Under the pieces are notes generated by a model. It saw only the letters and a program-made list of their open reading frames with translations, searched no databases and was not told the origin of the DNA. 64,000 nt of DNA from Azospirillum soli (GTDB lineage Bacteria; Pseudomonadota; Alphaproteobacteria; Azospirillales; Azospirillaceae), in NCBI RefSeq assembly GCF_017876165.1, contig NZ_JAGINQ010000002.1, positions 186,001-250,000 of the forward strand, read 5' to 3'. Of the stretch, positions 44,124-56,093 are shown piece by piece; the stretch's first letter is position 1; each line of letters opens with the position of its first letter. Made by a program: the position numbers and the translations under genes.

Positions 44124-44957
44124 TTGACCAGCCGCGCCGAAGCCCGCGAGATCCTGCGCCGCGTGGGGGAACAGCCGGACGACGAGATCGATCTGGCCGA
44201 AGCCGCCTTGGCGCTCGGCGTGCTGGAGCTGCCAGGGACGCCGCTCGACGGCTACCGCCGCCACATCGCCGCCATCGTGGACGATCTGGCCCAGCGCGTG
44301 GATCCCGCCGCCGACAGCCTGGAGACGCGCATCGCCCTGCTGCACGAGGTCATCATCGAGCGGCACGGCTATTCCGGCGACCATGACACCTACGACGATC
44401 TGCAAAACGCCAACATGCTGCGGGTGATCGACCGGCGACGCGGCCTGCCGGTGGCGCTGGGCATTCTGTTCATGCACGCCGCCCGATCGCAGAACTGGCC
44501 GATCATGGGGCTGAACTTCCCCGGCCATTTCCTGGTCCGCATGGACGTGGACGGTGCCCGCGCCATCCTCGACCCCTTCAACGAGGGGCAGGTGCGCACC
44601 GCCGTGGACCTGCGCGACCTGCTGAAGGCCACCGCCGGCAGCGCCGCCGAGCTGGAGCCCGGCCATTACCAGCCGGTCTCGAACCGCGACGTGCTGCTGC
44701 GGTTGCAGAACAACATCAAGCTGCGCCACCTCTCCGGCCATGACGTGCCCAAGGCGCTGGAGGTGCTGGAGGCCATGCGCCTGTTCGCACCGGAGGAGCC
44801 GTCGCTGTGGCGCGAGACCGGGCTGCTGGAGGCGCACGCCGGCAACCTGCGCGACGCTATCGCGGCGCTGGAGACCTTCATGGAACTCACCGACAGCGAC
44901 CGCCACCGGCACCAGACCGCCTCGCTGATCCAGCAATTGAAGAACCGACTGAACTGA
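44124..44957 (+). CDS. sirB1: SirB1-family protein (transglutaminase-like plus TPR)
   Basis: 277 residues. EVIIERHGYSGDHDTYDDLQ, NANMLRVIDRRRGLPVALGI is the transglutaminase-like core, with PGHFLVRMD and ILDPFNEG; the C-terminal TPR repeats contain LWRETGLLEAHAGNLRDAI. The catalytic Cys expected in active transglutaminases is not obvious. Start TTG at 44124 with AAAAGGA upstream. It lies between yraN and gshB, 34 bp after yraN. Role unknown. Confidence 0.85.
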   Translation: MTSRAEAREILRRVGEQPDDEIDLAEAALALGVLELPGTPLDGYRRHIAAIVDDLAQRVDPAADSLETRIALLHEVIIERHGYSGDHDTYDDLQNANMLRVIDRRRGLPVALGILFMHAARSQNWPIMGLNFPGHFLVRMDVDGARAILDPFNEGQVRTAVDLRDLLKATAGSAAELEPGHYQPVSNRDVLLRLQNNIKLRHLSGHDVPKALEVLEAMRLFAPEEPSLWRETGLLEAHAGNLRDAIAALETFMELTDSDRHRHQTASLIQQLKNRLN

Positions 44958-44975
44958 GCCCCGGAGACCATCGTC

Positions 44976-45932
44976 ATGAGCCTTGCTGTCGCATTCCAGA
45001 TGGACCCCATCGAGTCCATCAACATCGACACGGATTCGAGCTTCATGATGGCGCTGGAGGCCCAGAAGCGCGGGCACCGGCTGTACCACTACCACCCGCG
45101 TGACCTCAGCCTGACCGGCAACAAGCTGACCGCCCGCGTGCGCGAGATGACGGTCGTCCGCCAGAAGGGCGCCCACTACACGCTGGGCGAGCCGCAGCTG
45201 GTGGACCTGTCCAGCATGGACGTGGTGCTGATGCGCCAGGACCCGCCCTTCGACATGGCCTACATCACCGCCACGCACCTGCTGGAGCACATCCAGCCCA
45301 AGGTGCTGGTCCTGAATGACCCGGCCGAGGTGCGCAACGCGCCGGAGAAGCTGTTCGTCACCCACTTCCCCGACCTGATGCCGCCGACGCTGATCACCAG
45401 CGACAAACAGGCCATCCTCGACTTCCGCGCGCAGCACAAGGACATCATCGTCAAGCCGCTGTTCGGCAACGGCGGCGCCGGCGTCTTCCACCTGAAGCCG
45501 GACGACGAGAACCTGGGCTCGCTGCTGGAACTCTTCACCCAGCTCTACCGCGAGCCGGTGATCGTGCAGAAATACCTGCCGGAGATCCGCCAGGGCGACA
45601 AGCGCATCATCCTGGTCGATGGCGAGCCGGTCGGCGCCGTCAGCCGCATGCCCCTGGACGGCGAGGCGCGCGCCAACTTCCACGCCGGCGGCAGCGCCCA
45701 GAAGACCGACCTGACCCACCGCGAGCGTGAAATTTGCGCCGTCATCGGCCCGGTCCTGCGCAAGAAGGGCCTCGTCTTCGTCGGCATCGACGTGATCGGC
45801 GACTACCTGACGGAAATCAACGTGACCTCCCCGACCGGCATCCAGGAGATCAACCGCCTGAACGGGGTGCAGCTGGAAGCCCTGCTGTGGGACGCGATCG
45901 AGCGGCGATACCGCGAGAACAAGGACGCGTGA
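44976..45932 (+). CDS. gshB: Glutathione synthetase
   Basis: Joins gamma-glutamylcysteine and glycine with ATP, the last step of glutathione synthesis. 318 residues, the normal length. [20 protein letters not shown] and [20 protein letters not shown] are in the N-terminal domain. The ATP-grasp has [37 protein letters not shown] and [25 protein letters not shown] precedes the ATG. It is last in the rsmI operon and ends in a strong hairpin. Confidence 0.96.
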   Translation: MSLAVAFQMDPIESINIDTDSSFMMALEAQKRGHRLYHYHPRDLSLTGNKLTARVREMTVVRQKGAHYTLGEPQLVDLSSMDVVLMRQDPPFDMAYITATHLLEHIQPKVLVLNDPAEVRNAPEKLFVTHFPDLMPPTLITSDKQAILDFRAQHKDIIVKPLFGNGGAGVFHLKPDDENLGSLLELFTQLYREPVIVQKYLPEIRQGDKRIILVDGEPVGAVSRMPLDGEARANFHAGGSAQKTDLTHREREICAVIGPVLRKKGLVFVGIDVIGDYLTEINVTSPTGIQEINRLNGVQLEALLWDAIERRYRENKDA

Positions 45933-45944
45933 AGGGTGGAGCTG

Positions 45945-45981
45945 CCCATTTCCCTCTCCCGATACGGGAGAGGGAAATGGG
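45945..45981. terminator. Bidirectional hairpin between gshB and folA
   Basis: Perfect 16-bp stem (CCCATTTCCCTCTCCC with 45966-45981) around GATAC, between convergent genes. Confidence 0.75.
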
Positions 45982-45989
45982 AGAGGGAA

Positions 45990-46481
45990 TTATGGTGCGC
46001 GCTCATAGTCCACATAGCGGAATGACAGGCCGTTTTCGTGCTGGAGAGGGCCGGCTTGCGCTTCCGCCCATTCGGCCCCAAGCGCCGGCATGAAGGTATC
46101 GCCCTCCACGTCCTGCTCCACCCAGGTCATGTGGACCACATCGGCGAGCGGCAGGGTTTCGCGGAAGACCTCCGCGCCACCAATCACGGACAGTTCGGAG
46201 ACGTTTCGTTTCCCGCACCACGCCAGAGCAGCGTCGAGGCTTTGAAACCAATAAGCGCCATCCCGCTCGCCTTTCGGCGCATTGCGGCTGACGATCAGGT
46301 TGTCGCGCCCCGGTAATGGCCGGCGGGGGAGCGATTCCCACGTCCGTCGCCCCATCAGGATCGGCTTGCCGAGCGTCAGCTCCTTGAAACGCTTCAGGTC
46401 GCTGGGGAGGGACCAAGGCAAGGCGCCGTTCCGGCCGATCACGCCGTTGCGCGACGCGGCCACCACGAGGCTGATGCGCAT
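45990..46481 (-). CDS. folA: Dihydrofolate reductase
   Basis: Reduces dihydrofolate to tetrahydrofolate with NADPH. 163 residues. ISLVVAASRNGVIGRNGALP with WSLPSDLKRFKELT (catalytic Asp), ILMGRRTWESL, DNLIVSR and SVIGGAEVFRETLPLAD are diagnostic. It is 18 bp downstream of hemW and is the last gene of the leftward rph-rdgB-hemW-folA run. Confidence 0.96.
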   Translation of the reverse strand: MRISLVVAASRNGVIGRNGALPWSLPSDLKRFKELTLGKPILMGRRTWESLPRRPLPGRDNLIVSRNAPKGERDGAYWFQSLDAALAWCGKRNVSELSVIGGAEVFRETLPLADVVHMTWVEQDVEGDTFMPALGAEWAEAQAGPLQHENGLSFRYVDYERAP

Positions 46482-46499
46482 CCCCGTCCCCTCCCTGTC

Positions 46500-47666
46500 C
46501 TACGCCAGCAGAGCCGCCAGCACAGCGTTCAACCGCTGCCGGCCTTCGTGCGTTGCGCGGACGGTCGTGTCGGTGACCTCAAGAAAGCCGCCGGTCACCA
46601 GCCGGTCGAGCGCGCTTGCGTCAACAAGGTCGCCCAAGTCCCGGCCGGCTTCCTCGACCAGACGAGCGCGGGCGACACCTTCGTGCAGCCGCAGCCCCAT
46701 CATCAGAAGCTCCGAGCCACGGGAGTCGCGGTCGATGGGCTCCGGAGTTGCGGCGCCGTGGCCGTCGCGCTCCACGCGCTCCAGCCAGATTTCCGGGGCG
46801 CGGTGGGCGCGGGTGGCGAACTTCTCGCCGTCCAGAGTCAGGCGGCCGTGCGCGCCGGGGCCGACGCCCACATAGTCGCCGTAGCGCCAATAGGTCAGGT
46901 TGTGGCGGCTTTCCTCGCCGGGGCGGGCGTGGTTGGAGATCTCGTAGGCTGGCAGGCCGGCGGCGTTCAGGAGGGTTTGGGTGGCCTCGTACAGGTCGCC
47001 GGCCAGATCCTCGTCGGGCAGGACCAGATCACCGCGCGCGTGCAGGGGGAAGAAGGCCGTCCCTTCCTCGATGGTCAGCTGGTAGACCGACAGGTGCCCG
47101 ACCGCGTAATCGAGCGCGCGGGTCAGCTCCGCCTCCCACGCCGCAACGGTTTGTTCAGGCCGGGCGTATATCAGATCGAAACTGAAACGATCGAAGGTCC
47201 GCGCCGCCAGTTCGATGGCGCCGGTGGCCTCCGCCGCGTTGTGCTGGCGGCCTAGGAACTTCAGCGATGTGTCGTCCAGAGCCTGGATGCCCATGGACAG
47301 GCGGTTCACGCCCGCCGTGCGGAAGGCGCGGAACTTGTCGGCCTCGACGGAGGTCGGGTTGGCCTCCAGCGACACTTCCAGGCGGTCGGCAACCGGCCAG
47401 CGGGCGGCGATGCGGTCGAGGATGGCGCCGACCGTCGCCGGCTCCATCAGCGAGGGGGTGCCGCCGCCGAAGAAGACGGAAGTTACCGTGCGCCCAGCCG
47501 TTGCGTCTGCGTAATGGTCAAGCTCCCGCAGCAGCGCGGCGCGCCAGCGGTCGTGCTCGATCCGCTCGCGGACGTGGCTGTTGAAGTCGCAATAGGGGCA
47601 CTTCGACTTGCAGAAGGGCCAGTGGATGTAAATCCCGAAGCCGGGATCAGGAGTCACTTGAAGCAT
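46500..47666 (-). CDS. hemW: Heme chaperone HemW (radical SAM)
   Basis: 388 residues. [20 protein letters not shown] has the radical SAM cluster motif C-x3-C-x2-[48 protein letters not shown] and [20 protein letters not shown] follow. The fourth Cys that distinguishes HemN-like enzymes is not evident, which fits HemW as a heme-delivery factor rather than a coproporphyrinogen dehydrogenase. It overlaps rdgB by 13 bp. Confidence 0.93.
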   Translation of the reverse strand: MLQVTPDPGFGIYIHWPFCKSKCPYCDFNSHVRERIEHDRWRAALLRELDHYADATAGRTVTSVFFGGGTPSLMEPATVGAILDRIAARWPVADRLEVSLEANPTSVEADKFRAFRTAGVNRLSMGIQALDDTSLKFLGRQHNAAEATGAIELAARTFDRFSFDLIYARPEQTVAAWEAELTRALDYAVGHLSVYQLTIEEGTAFFPLHARGDLVLPDEDLAGDLYEATQTLLNAAGLPAYEISNHARPGEESRHNLTYWRYGDYVGVGPGAHGRLTLDGEKFATRAHRAPEIWLERVERDGHGAATPEPIDRDSRGSELLMMGLRLHEGVARARLVEEAGRDLGDLVDASALDRLVTGGFLEVTDTTVRATHEGRQRLNAVLAALLA

Positions 47667-48253
47667 CGCTCCACAAGCTGGCGGAAGGCGTCGGCCCGGT
47701 GGCTCATCTCGTGCTTCTTAGCCGGGTCCATCTCGCCGAATGTGAGGCCATGGCCGTCCGGTTTAAACATCGGATCGTAGCCGAACCCTTTTTCGCCCAG
47801 CGGCGGCCACACCAGAGTGCCGTAGCAGCGGCCCTCCACCGTCTCCACATGGCCGTCCGGCCAAGCCAGAGAGAGCGCGCAGACGAAATAGGCGCTGCGG
47901 TCGGCGTTGCCTTCCAGGCCATCCTCCACCTTGCGCATGGCGAGCTGGAAGTCCTTGGTCGGGCCGGCCCAGCGGGCGGAGTAGATGCCGGGATCGCCGT
48001 TCAGCGCCGGCACCACCAGCCCGCTGTCGTCGGCCAGCGCCACATGCCCCGCCGCGGCCGCAGCCTTGGCCTTCAGTTCCGCGTTCGCAACGAAGGTGGT
48101 CCCGGTCTCCTCCGGCTCCGGCAAGCCAAGTTCGCCCGCCGAGGTGAAGGTGGAGACGTAGGGGCCGAGCAGGTCCGCGATCTCGCGGACCTTGCCCTTG
48201 TTGTGGCTGGCGATCACCAGGGTGTCGCCGGTGAAGCGGCGGGGGGTAGTCAT
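47654..48253 (-). CDS. rdgB: dITP/XTP pyrophosphatase (RdgB/HAM1)
   Basis: Removes non-canonical purine nucleotides (dITP, XTP) from the pool. 199 residues. [39 protein letters not shown] with [25 protein letters not shown] and [14 protein letters not shown] are the family signatures. It is 12 bp after rph and overlaps hemW. Confidence 0.95.
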   Translation of the reverse strand: MTTPRRFTGDTLVIASHNKGKVREIADLLGPYVSTFTSAGELGLPEPEETGTTFVANAELKAKAAAAAGHVALADDSGLVVPALNGDPGIYSARWAGPTKDFQLAMRKVEDGLEGNADRSAYFVCALSLAWPDGHVETVEGRCYGTLVWPPLGEKGFGYDPMFKPDGHGLTFGEMDPAKKHEMSHRADAFRQLVERCFK

Positions 48254-48265
48254 TGAGGAGTATCC

Positions 48266-48991
48266 TTACTTGACCGCGATGGCGGCCTTCTGGAGGGCGA
48301 CCAGCTCGTCGATGCCCTTGCGGGCCAGCGCCATCAGTTCGGTGAACTGCGGCTCGGAGAAGGGCTTCTCCTCGGCGGTGCCCTGGACCTCGACGATGCC
48401 GCCGTTGCCGGTCAGCACGAAGTTGGCGTCGGCCTGGGCGGTCGAATCCTCGGCGTAGTCGAGGTCGAGCACGCTGGTGCCCTTGTAGATGCCGCAGGAC
48501 ACGGCGGCCACATGGTCGGTCAGCGGGATCGACTTGATGGCGCCGATGGACAGCAGATGCTGGAAGGCGAGGTGCAGGGCCACGAAGCTGCCGGTGATCG
48601 CCGCCGTGCGGGTGCCGCCGTCGGCCTGGATGACGTCGCAGTCCACCTTGATCTGCTTCTCGCCCATGGCGGCGCGGTCGGTGACGGCGCGCAGCGCGCG
48701 GCCGATCAGGCGCTGGATTTCCTGGGTGCGGCCGGACTGTTTGCCCTTGGCGGCCTCGCGGTCGGTGCGGCTGTGGGTGGAGCGCGGCAGCATGCCGTAT
48801 TCCGCCGTGACCCAGCCCAGGCCCGTGTTCTTCAGGAAGCGCGGAACGCCCTCGTCCACGCTGGCCGTGCACAGCACATGCGTGTCGCCGAAGCGCACCA
48901 GGCAGGAGCCCTCGGCGTACTTGCTGAAGTGGGGCTCAAGGGAAATGGTGCGCAGCTGGTCAAAGGCGCGGCCGGAGGGACGCATCGGCAT
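48266..48991 (-). CDS. rph: Ribonuclease PH
   Basis: Phosphorolytic 3' exoribonuclease trimming tRNA precursors. 241 residues. [73 protein letters not shown] and [19 protein letters not shown] are all present. First gene of the leftward operon and divergent from hrcA (151 bp between starts). Confidence 0.96.
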   Translation of the reverse strand: MPMRPSGRAFDQLRTISLEPHFSKYAEGSCLVRFGDTHVLCTASVDEGVPRFLKNTGLGWVTAEYGMLPRSTHSRTDREAAKGKQSGRTQEIQRLIGRALRAVTDRAAMGEKQIKVDCDVIQADGGTRTAAITGSFVALHLAFQHLLSIGAIKSIPLTDHVAAVSCGIYKGTSVLDLDYAEDSTAQADANFVLTGNGGIVEVQGTAEEKPFSEPQFTELMALARKGIDELVALQKAAIAVK

Positions 48992-49071
48992 ATCATCCGC
49001 AGGACTGTTGAAAACGGCCGGCAGGCTAGCGGCTGATGCCCCCGCCGTCCAGCGCGCAACCGGGGCGCACG

Positions 49072-49100
49072 TTGATTCGGCTGGAATACCTGCCTAAATT
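49072..49100 (+). promoter_or_regulatory. Sigma70-like promoter of hrcA
   Basis: TTGATT (49072-49077) and TAAATT (49095-49100) with a 17-bp spacer, 42 bp before the hrcA ATG. No CIRCE inverted repeat (TTAGCACTC type) is seen here. Confidence 0.5.
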
Positions 49101-49142
49101 CGGGACGCTGCAATCACGCACGGTCTGGCTTACGTCCGCGAC

Positions 49143-50183
49143 ATGATCACCGAGCTGAACCAACGGTCCCGCGAGATCTTTCGGCTGATCGTCGACGCCT
49201 ATGTGGCGACCGGCGAACCGGTGGGATCGCGCACGATCTCGCGGCGGCTGGGCATGGCCTTGTCGCCCGCGACCATCCGCAACGTCATGGCCGACCTGGA
49301 GGAACAGGGGCTGCTCTACGCGCCCCACACCTCCGCCGGCCGCATCCCGACCGAGGCGGGCTTGCGCCTGTTCGTCAACGGCTTGCTGGAGATCGGCAGC
49401 CTGACCGAGGACGAGCGCGAGTCGATCGAGGCGAAATGCTCCTCCTCCGGCCGGTCCCTGCAGGACGTGCTGGGCGAGGCGTCCACCATGCTGTCGGGCC
49501 TGTCGCACTGCGCCGGCCTCGTGGTGGCGCCGAAGACCGACCGGCCGCTGAAGCACATCGAGTTCGTCTCGCTCGCCCCCGGCCGCGCGCTGGTCGTGCT
49601 GGTCAACGAGGACGGGCTGGTCGAGAACCGCGTCATCGAGGTGCCGGTGGGCGTGCCCGCCTCCACGTTGCAGATGGTTTCCAACTTCCTCAGCGCGAAG
49701 CTGGTCGGCCGCACGCTCGACGAGGCGCGACAGGCCGTCCTGCGCGAGATCGAGGAGCAGAAGGTCGAGCTGGACGAGCTGTCCCGGAAGGTCGTGTCCG
49801 CCGGGCTCGCCACCTGGGCCGGGGCCGGCGGGCAGAACAGCGGCCAGCTGATCGTGCGCGGTCAGGCCAGGCTGCTGGAGGACGTCACCGCCCTGTCGGA
49901 CCTGGAGCGCGTGCGCTCCCTGTTCGAGGCGCTGGAGACGAAGGAGACCATGCTGCGCCTGCTGGACGCCACTGGGCAGGGCGACGGGGTGCAGATCTTC
50001 ATCGGGGCGGAGAACGTGCTGTTCAACCACTCCGGCTGTTCGCTGATCATCTCTCCGTTCCAGAACAGCCGCGAGCAGGTGATCGGCGCCATCGGCGTCA
50101 TCGGCCCGACCCGCATCAATTATGCCCGCATCATTCCGCTGGTGGATTATACCGCCAAGGTCATCAGCCGCCTCGTCGGCTGA
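49143..50183 (+). CDS. hrcA: Heat-inducible transcription repressor HrcA
   Basis: Represses CIRCE-controlled chaperone genes such as groESL. 346 residues. The N-terminal winged helix has LNQRSREIFRLIVDAYVATG, EPVGSRTISRRLGMALSPAT with IRNVMADLEEQGLLYAPHTS. The IDD domain follows, with NHSGCSLIISPFQN and GVIGPTRINYARIIPLVDYT. It is upstream of grpE with 52 bp between them, the common alphaproteobacterial order. Confidence 0.95.
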   Translation: MITELNQRSREIFRLIVDAYVATGEPVGSRTISRRLGMALSPATIRNVMADLEEQGLLYAPHTSAGRIPTEAGLRLFVNGLLEIGSLTEDERESIEAKCSSSGRSLQDVLGEASTMLSGLSHCAGLVVAPKTDRPLKHIEFVSLAPGRALVVLVNEDGLVENRVIEVPVGVPASTLQMVSNFLSAKLVGRTLDEARQAVLREIEEQKVELDELSRKVVSAGLATWAGAGGQNSGQLIVRGQARLLEDVTALSDLERVRSLFEALETKETMLRLLDATGQGDGVQIFIGAENVLFNHSGCSLIISPFQNSREQVIGAIGVIGPTRINYARIIPLVDYTAKVISRLVG

Positions 50184-50235
50184 GGGCCGCTTCTCCACGC
50201 TTCGACCGACGAACCAAAAAGACAACGAGAGAGCC

Positions 50236-50865
50236 ATGAGCGAAGAGCAGAACAAGCCCGCCGAAGCCGAGCTGGAGCCGACGAAGACCTCCAACGGTGC
50301 GCAGGGCGCCAATGGGCAGACCAACGGCGCCGAGGCCGCTGCCGCCGCGCCGCCCGAGGAGCGCGTGGCCCAGCTGGAAGCCGAGGTCGCCAGCCTGAAG
50401 GACCAGCTGCTGCGTTCCATGGCGGAGGTCGAGAACACCCGCCGCCGCGCCCAGCGCGACCGCGAGGACGCCAGCAAATACGCGGTGTCCAGCTTCGCCA
50501 AGGAGCTGGTGACCGTGGCCGACAACCTGCGCCGCGCGCTGGAGGCCGTGCCGGCCGAGGGCCGCGAGCAGGACGAGATGCTGAAGAGCCTCGCCGTCGG
50601 CGTCGAGGCGACCGAGCGCCAGCTGTTCGCCGCCTTCGACCGCGCCGGCATCAAGAAGATCGACCCGACCGGCGAGCTGTTCGACCCGAACTTCCATCAG
50701 GTGATGTTCGAGATCGAGAACACCGGCAAGCCGGCCGGCACGGTCGTGCAGGTGCTCCAGCCCGGCTACACCATCCATGGCCGCCTGCTGCGCGAAGCCA
50801 TGGTCGGCGTCGCCAAGGCCGGCCCGAACGACGCCGGCGGTCAGCACGTTGACACCAAGGCGTAA
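50236..50865 (+). CDS. grpE: GrpE nucleotide-exchange factor
   Basis: Exchange factor for DnaK. 209 residues: acidic, low-complexity N-terminus, long coiled coil (AQLEAEVASLKDQLLRSMAE, VENTRRRAQRDREDASKYAV) and the beta domain (DPNFHQVMFEIENTGKPAGT, VVQVLQPGYTIHGRLLREAM). The ATG at 50236 follows GAGAGAG. DnaK and DnaJ are encoded 3.2 kb away. Confidence 0.95.
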   Translation: MSEEQNKPAEAELEPTKTSNGAQGANGQTNGAEAAAAAPPEERVAQLEAEVASLKDQLLRSMAEVENTRRRAQRDREDASKYAVSSFAKELVTVADNLRRALEAVPAEGREQDEMLKSLAVGVEATERQLFAAFDRAGIKKIDPTGELFDPNFHQVMFEIENTGKPAGTVVQVLQPGYTIHGRLLREAMVGVAKAGPNDAGGQHVDTKA

Positions 50866-50890
50866 GTCTGGGGCGTAAGTCTGTGTTCGG

Positions 50891-50924
50891 GAGCCGCCGC
50901 GCGTGGATTGGCGCGCGGTGGCTC
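50891..50924 (+). terminator. Terminator after grpE
   Basis: 13-bp stem GAGCCGCCGCGCG with 50912-50924 (one G-U pair), 8-nt loop, followed by TT. Confidence 0.6.
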
Positions 50925-51073
50925 TTGCGGCAGATTGTCGCGATTGGGGCCAATCCGCTGGTTGACGCCGGTTCGTAAGAGGCCTAAGGGCTTGTGCCGC
51001 GCGCCGGAGACCCGATTTGGGTGGGCGTGCCGCATCGCACTCCATGGCTTCAGCTCAACGAGGGACCGGCCCC

Positions 51074-51439
51074 GTGCCCAAGAGCATCCTGACCGTCGAC
51101 GATTCCAAGACCATCCGCGACATGGTCACGTTCACGCTTCAGAAGGCGGGCTACGCCGTGTCGGAAGCCGCCGATGGCGCCGCCGGGCTGGCGATGGTCA
51201 ACAAGCAGAAGTTCGACTGCATCATCACCGACCTGAACATGCCGGGCATGGACGGCCTGGCCCTGACCAGGGCGATCCGCGGCAGCGCCAACAACCGCGC
51301 CACCCCGGTCCTGCTGCTGACCACCGAGTCCGACCCGGCCAAGAAGACCGCCGGCCGCGAGGCCGGAGCGACGGGCTGGCTGGTGAAGCCGTTCAACCCG
51401 GAAAAGCTGGTCGAGACCGTGAAGAAGGTCTGCCCGTGA
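51074..51439 (+). CDS. Single-domain response regulator (CheY-like)
   Basis: 121 residues, receiver domain only. ILTVDDSKTIRDMVTFTLQK carries the acidic pocket (DD), IITDLNMPGMDGLALTRAI the phosphorylated Asp, LLLTTESDP the Thr, and GWLVKPFNPEKLVETVKK the Lys. This sequence type is that of chemotaxis CheY. Start GTG at 51074 (PKSILTVDD). No kinase adjoins. Confidence 0.92.
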   Translation: MPKSILTVDDSKTIRDMVTFTLQKAGYAVSEAADGAAGLAMVNKQKFDCIITDLNMPGMDGLALTRAIRGSANNRATPVLLLTTESDPAKKTAGREAGATGWLVKPFNPEKLVETVKKVCP

Positions 51440-51452
51440 AGAAGCCTTTCCA

Positions 51453-51782
51453 ATGAAGATTGCCGACCTTCCGTTCGGTCTCACCGACTGGAGCGACGTG
51501 CCGGTCACCACGCACCCCGGCGAGAGCGGCCACGCCCTGTGGCGCACGCGCCAGTTCGGGGGTATCCGCGTGCGAATGGTGGACTATTCGCCCGGCTATC
51601 TGGCCGATCACTGGTGCAGCAAGGGCCACATCCTGCTGTGCCTGACCGGTTCGATGGTGACCGAACTGGCCGACGGCCGCACCTTCACGCTGACCCCCGG
51701 CGTCAGCTATCAGGTCGCCGATGGTGCCGAGCCGCACCGCTCCTCAACCGAAACGGGCTGTACGCTCTTCATCGTAGATTGA
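51453..51782 (+). CDS. DHCW-motif cupin protein
   Basis: 109 residues. RVRMVDYSPGYLADHWCSKG carries the DHCW motif; HILLCLTGSMVTELADGRTF and GVSYQVADGAEPHRSSTE complete a single cupin barrel. The motif gives this small family its name; its reaction is unknown. The 3' end overlaps the convergent DUF1848 gene by 14 bp. Confidence 0.85.
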   Translation: MKIADLPFGLTDWSDVPVTTHPGESGHALWRTRQFGGIRVRMVDYSPGYLADHWCSKGHILLCLTGSMVTELADGRTFTLTPGVSYQVADGAEPHRSSTETGCTLFIVD

Positions 51783-52656
51783 GCTTCGCCGGCGCGAAGA
51801 GAAACTCCCCCTCCGGATCATGCGTGCCGAAGCGCCGCTGCGCCGTCGCGCGGTTCGCCACGGCGTAGCAGTAGACGCAGCCGTGCGGGCAGGTGTCGTA
51901 GTCGCCGATGTCGCGGCTCTCGGCGCAGAAGCAGCCCGGCCGGTTGCCTTTTTGCCGGGCTTGGATTGGGCGGCCCGCGACGTCGGACAGGCGCTCCGCG
52001 TCCACGCAGCGGGTCGGCGTCACTCCCGCAACGCCATCCAGTTCCGGCTGCGTGCACAGGGTCAGCGCCATCCCATGGTCGGCGGCGATGCCGGCCAAGT
52101 CCGCCAGCAGAGCGCGTTTCTCCTCCGCGTCCGGGTCGCGCCAGGAGTGGCCGGTGGCGTCCATGTTGCGCGCGGTCTTGCGGTAGGGCTGGAGGAAGGA
52201 CACCACCGCCTCGTCCGTCACGCCGCGCAGACGCCCGGCGATCCGCGCGAAGGTCTCGCAGTGCCAGGAGGGCGGCGTCGCGTCGGTCGTGACGACGGGG
52301 TCGTAGCGCCACACCGCCGCGCGCGGCCCCCAGCGGTCGCGGACATGCTCCATATGCTCCACCGCGCGCTCCCAGTCGGGGACGGAGCGTTCCAGGGCGG
52401 TCGGCAGGCCGGTGACGCTGTACTGCACGACGAAGGGGAAGCCCGCGCCCGACACCACGTCCAGCGCGCCGAGGAAAGGGCCGAGATTCTTGGTCCAGAA
52501 GACGAAGCCGTCCACCGCCCCGCGCGTCAGGTCCACGCGGTAGGTCTGGCCGCCGTAGGGGTTCACCATGCGGCAGAAACCGGCATCCAGGCGGTTCAGG
52601 AACCAGCGTCCGTAGAAGGCGGGAATGTCAGTCTTGTAACTGGCGGAAACGATCAT
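51769..52656 (-). CDS. DUF1848 protein (Fe-S-cluster-type, radical-SAM-like)
   Basis: 295 residues from the ATG at 52656 (MIVSASYKTDIPAFYGRWF). VNPYGGQTYRVDLTRGAVDG, FVFWTKNLGPFL, AVWRYDPVV and the C-terminal cysteine set RPGCFCAESRDIGDYDTCPH, GCVYCYAVAN are diagnostic. The Cys cluster suggests an Fe-S site as in DNA repair photolyase SplB-like proteins. Reaction unknown. Confidence 0.87.
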   Translation of the reverse strand: MIVSASYKTDIPAFYGRWFLNRLDAGFCRMVNPYGGQTYRVDLTRGAVDGFVFWTKNLGPFLGALDVVSGAGFPFVVQYSVTGLPTALERSVPDWERAVEHMEHVRDRWGPRAAVWRYDPVVTTDATPPSWHCETFARIAGRLRGVTDEAVVSFLQPYRKTARNMDATGHSWRDPDAEEKRALLADLAGIAADHGMALTLCTQPELDGVAGVTPTRCVDAERLSDVAGRPIQARQKGNRPGCFCAESRDIGDYDTCPHGCVYCYAVANRATAQRRFGTHDPEGEFLFAPAKLNLR

Positions 52657-52748
52657 CGGCGAAGCATGGGAGACCGCATTCCCCTTATCAAGACTGGACG
52701 GCCAACCGCTTCGGCCTAAAGTGCCCTCAAAATGCACAGGAGAGCGCC

Positions 52749-53237
52749 GTGACCGGCGAGAGAGACCAACAGATCGAATGGAACGACGTGGTGCGCTTCC
52801 GGCTGCCGGCCGGCTGGCGCGCCGACGTGGAGGAGCATGAGGGCCATTCCGTCGCGGCCTTCCACCCGCCTGCCCCGGTGGGCGGCGTGCTGCGGCTGGT
52901 CACCGACCGGGTGGCGCCCAAGGAAGGACCGGACGGCGTGACGGCGGTGCTGCGCGAGATGGCTCTGCGCTTCGTGCGCCCGCAGGACTCGCGGGCCAGC
53001 GACCGCACGGTCGAGCCCTGGGGCGAGGACGGCATCGTCGCGCAAGCCGTGATGATGACGGAAGAGGACGGCCGGACTGACGCGCACTACCTGTGGCTGG
53101 TCGGGGCCGAGCGCGCCGGACAGGCCTCGGTCGCCATGTTCAGCTACGGCCTGCCGGCCATCATGGACGGTGATGAGTCCTGCGCCGCCACCCTGGCCCA
53201 ACTGGACGCGGCCATCCGGGCGGCGGAGATTCTCTGA
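52749..53237 (+). CDS. DcrB/DUF1795-like protein, unknown function
   Basis: 162 residues. VVRFRLPAGWRADVEEHEGH, SVAAFHPPAPVGGVLRLVTD and ATLAQLDAAIRAAEIL give an alpha/beta fold like DcrB/PsbP (Mog1p) proteins. No signal peptide is visible, so it is probably cytoplasmic. It is divergent from the DUF1848 gene and has its own terminator. The start is a GTG. Confidence 0.55.
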   Translation: MTGERDQQIEWNDVVRFRLPAGWRADVEEHEGHSVAAFHPPAPVGGVLRLVTDRVAPKEGPDGVTAVLREMALRFVRPQDSRASDRTVEPWGEDGIVAQAVMMTEEDGRTDAHYLWLVGAERAGQASVAMFSYGLPAIMDGDESCAATLAQLDAAIRAAEIL

Positions 53238-53258
53238 CCGAACCGCCCCCCGCAACGA

Positions 53259-53286
53259 AAAAGCCGCCCATCGGAGGGCGGCTTTT
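53259..53286. terminator. Terminator between convergent genes
   Basis: AAAAGCCGCCC / GGGCGGCTTTT, perfect stem with A/T tails on both sides. Confidence 0.88.
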
Positions 53287-53299
53287 CAGGGGAAGGGCG

Positions 53300-53503
53300 T
53301 CAGCAGTGGCCGGCGCCGCCGGCCATCAGGGCCTTCAGTTGAACGGCCTTGGGATCATGGGCCAGCGCCGCTTCCTCCGCCGCCATCGCGGCGAGGCTGA
53401 TGAAGCGCGCCAGATCGTCCAGATCGCACTTCGTCGCGTCGTCCATCAGGCTGTCGAGGCAGGACTTGATGGCCAGTGCCACGTCGCGCCGATCGTCCAT
53501 CAT
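53300..53503 (-). CDS. Small hypothetical protein
   Basis: 67 residues (MMDDRRDVALAIKSCLDSLM, DDATKCDLDDLARFISLAAM, AEEAALAHDPKAVQLKALM), helical, with three cysteines. AGGGGGAA lies before the paired ATGs at 53503/53500. Function unknown. Confidence 0.6.
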   Translation of the reverse strand: MMDDRRDVALAIKSCLDSLMDDATKCDLDDLARFISLAAMAAEEAALAHDPKAVQLKALMAGGAGHC

Positions 53504-54053
53504 GGTGATTCCCCCTGGAATACTGTTCGCAGTTCCCCGCATGGGGCCGCCGGTCCGCGAACAAGAACGGCGCCCTACCCCGAACGGATATACCATAGCC
53601 AGGAGGGGCTTTCACTATTAGAATCTTGGGACATAAAATAACCAGAGCAACTGCCAATTGATTCGGCTGGTAAAAGCACACCGCCTCACATTAATGAAAA
53701 GTTAACAGCGGGCTTCGAGTTCTTGTAAGTGTGTTAATGACTTGTAACAATGGTCCGTTCGTCCCCTCGGAGGGGTGAATATCCGGGTATATACGCGGAG
53801 CGACTTTGAATACACTAGTATTCCATTGCCGCGCGAGGCCGCTCCCGCGACGATATGTCCCGGCGTGCAGGGCCGGTTTGCACCTTTTGCCGGTTGAGCG
53901 AATAACCGGGGCGTTGCAGGGCGAAACGCACCTGCCTATATCTCCGGCGACAGTCGTGATCTCACCCAAACCGTTTCCACTGACCCGATGGGGATCGCGG
54001 TGGTGCCGGAACACACGGGCCGCCACGCATCTGCCGAACAACAGAGGCTGAAC
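53504..54053. promoter_or_regulatory. Intergenic region upstream of dnaK with possible heat-shock promoter
   Basis: No gene is apparent. TTGCAG (53914-53919) with CCTATA(T) (53935-53941), spaced 15 bp, lies 113 bp before dnaK and could be an RpoH-type promoter. A second candidate is TTTGAAT (53806-53812) followed by CCATTG. An A/T-rich stretch at 53590-53750 adjoins the leftward small gene. The promoter calls are by eye and weak. Confidence 0.35.
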
Positions 54054-55979
<1,926 letters not shown>

Positions 55980-56093
55980 CGTCACGGCCGGGTAGACCCG
56001 GTCCCATGCTACACCGTCCGGCCCGTCACCATTCCACCGGTGGCGGGCCGGCGGTATGCTGGGTTTATTGGATGTGAAGGCGGTCGGGGCCCC

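Noticed and set aside
43503..45719. A 738-codon leftward frame opposite rsmI-yraN-sirB1-gshB
   Set aside because: Antisense shadow of four recognised genes.
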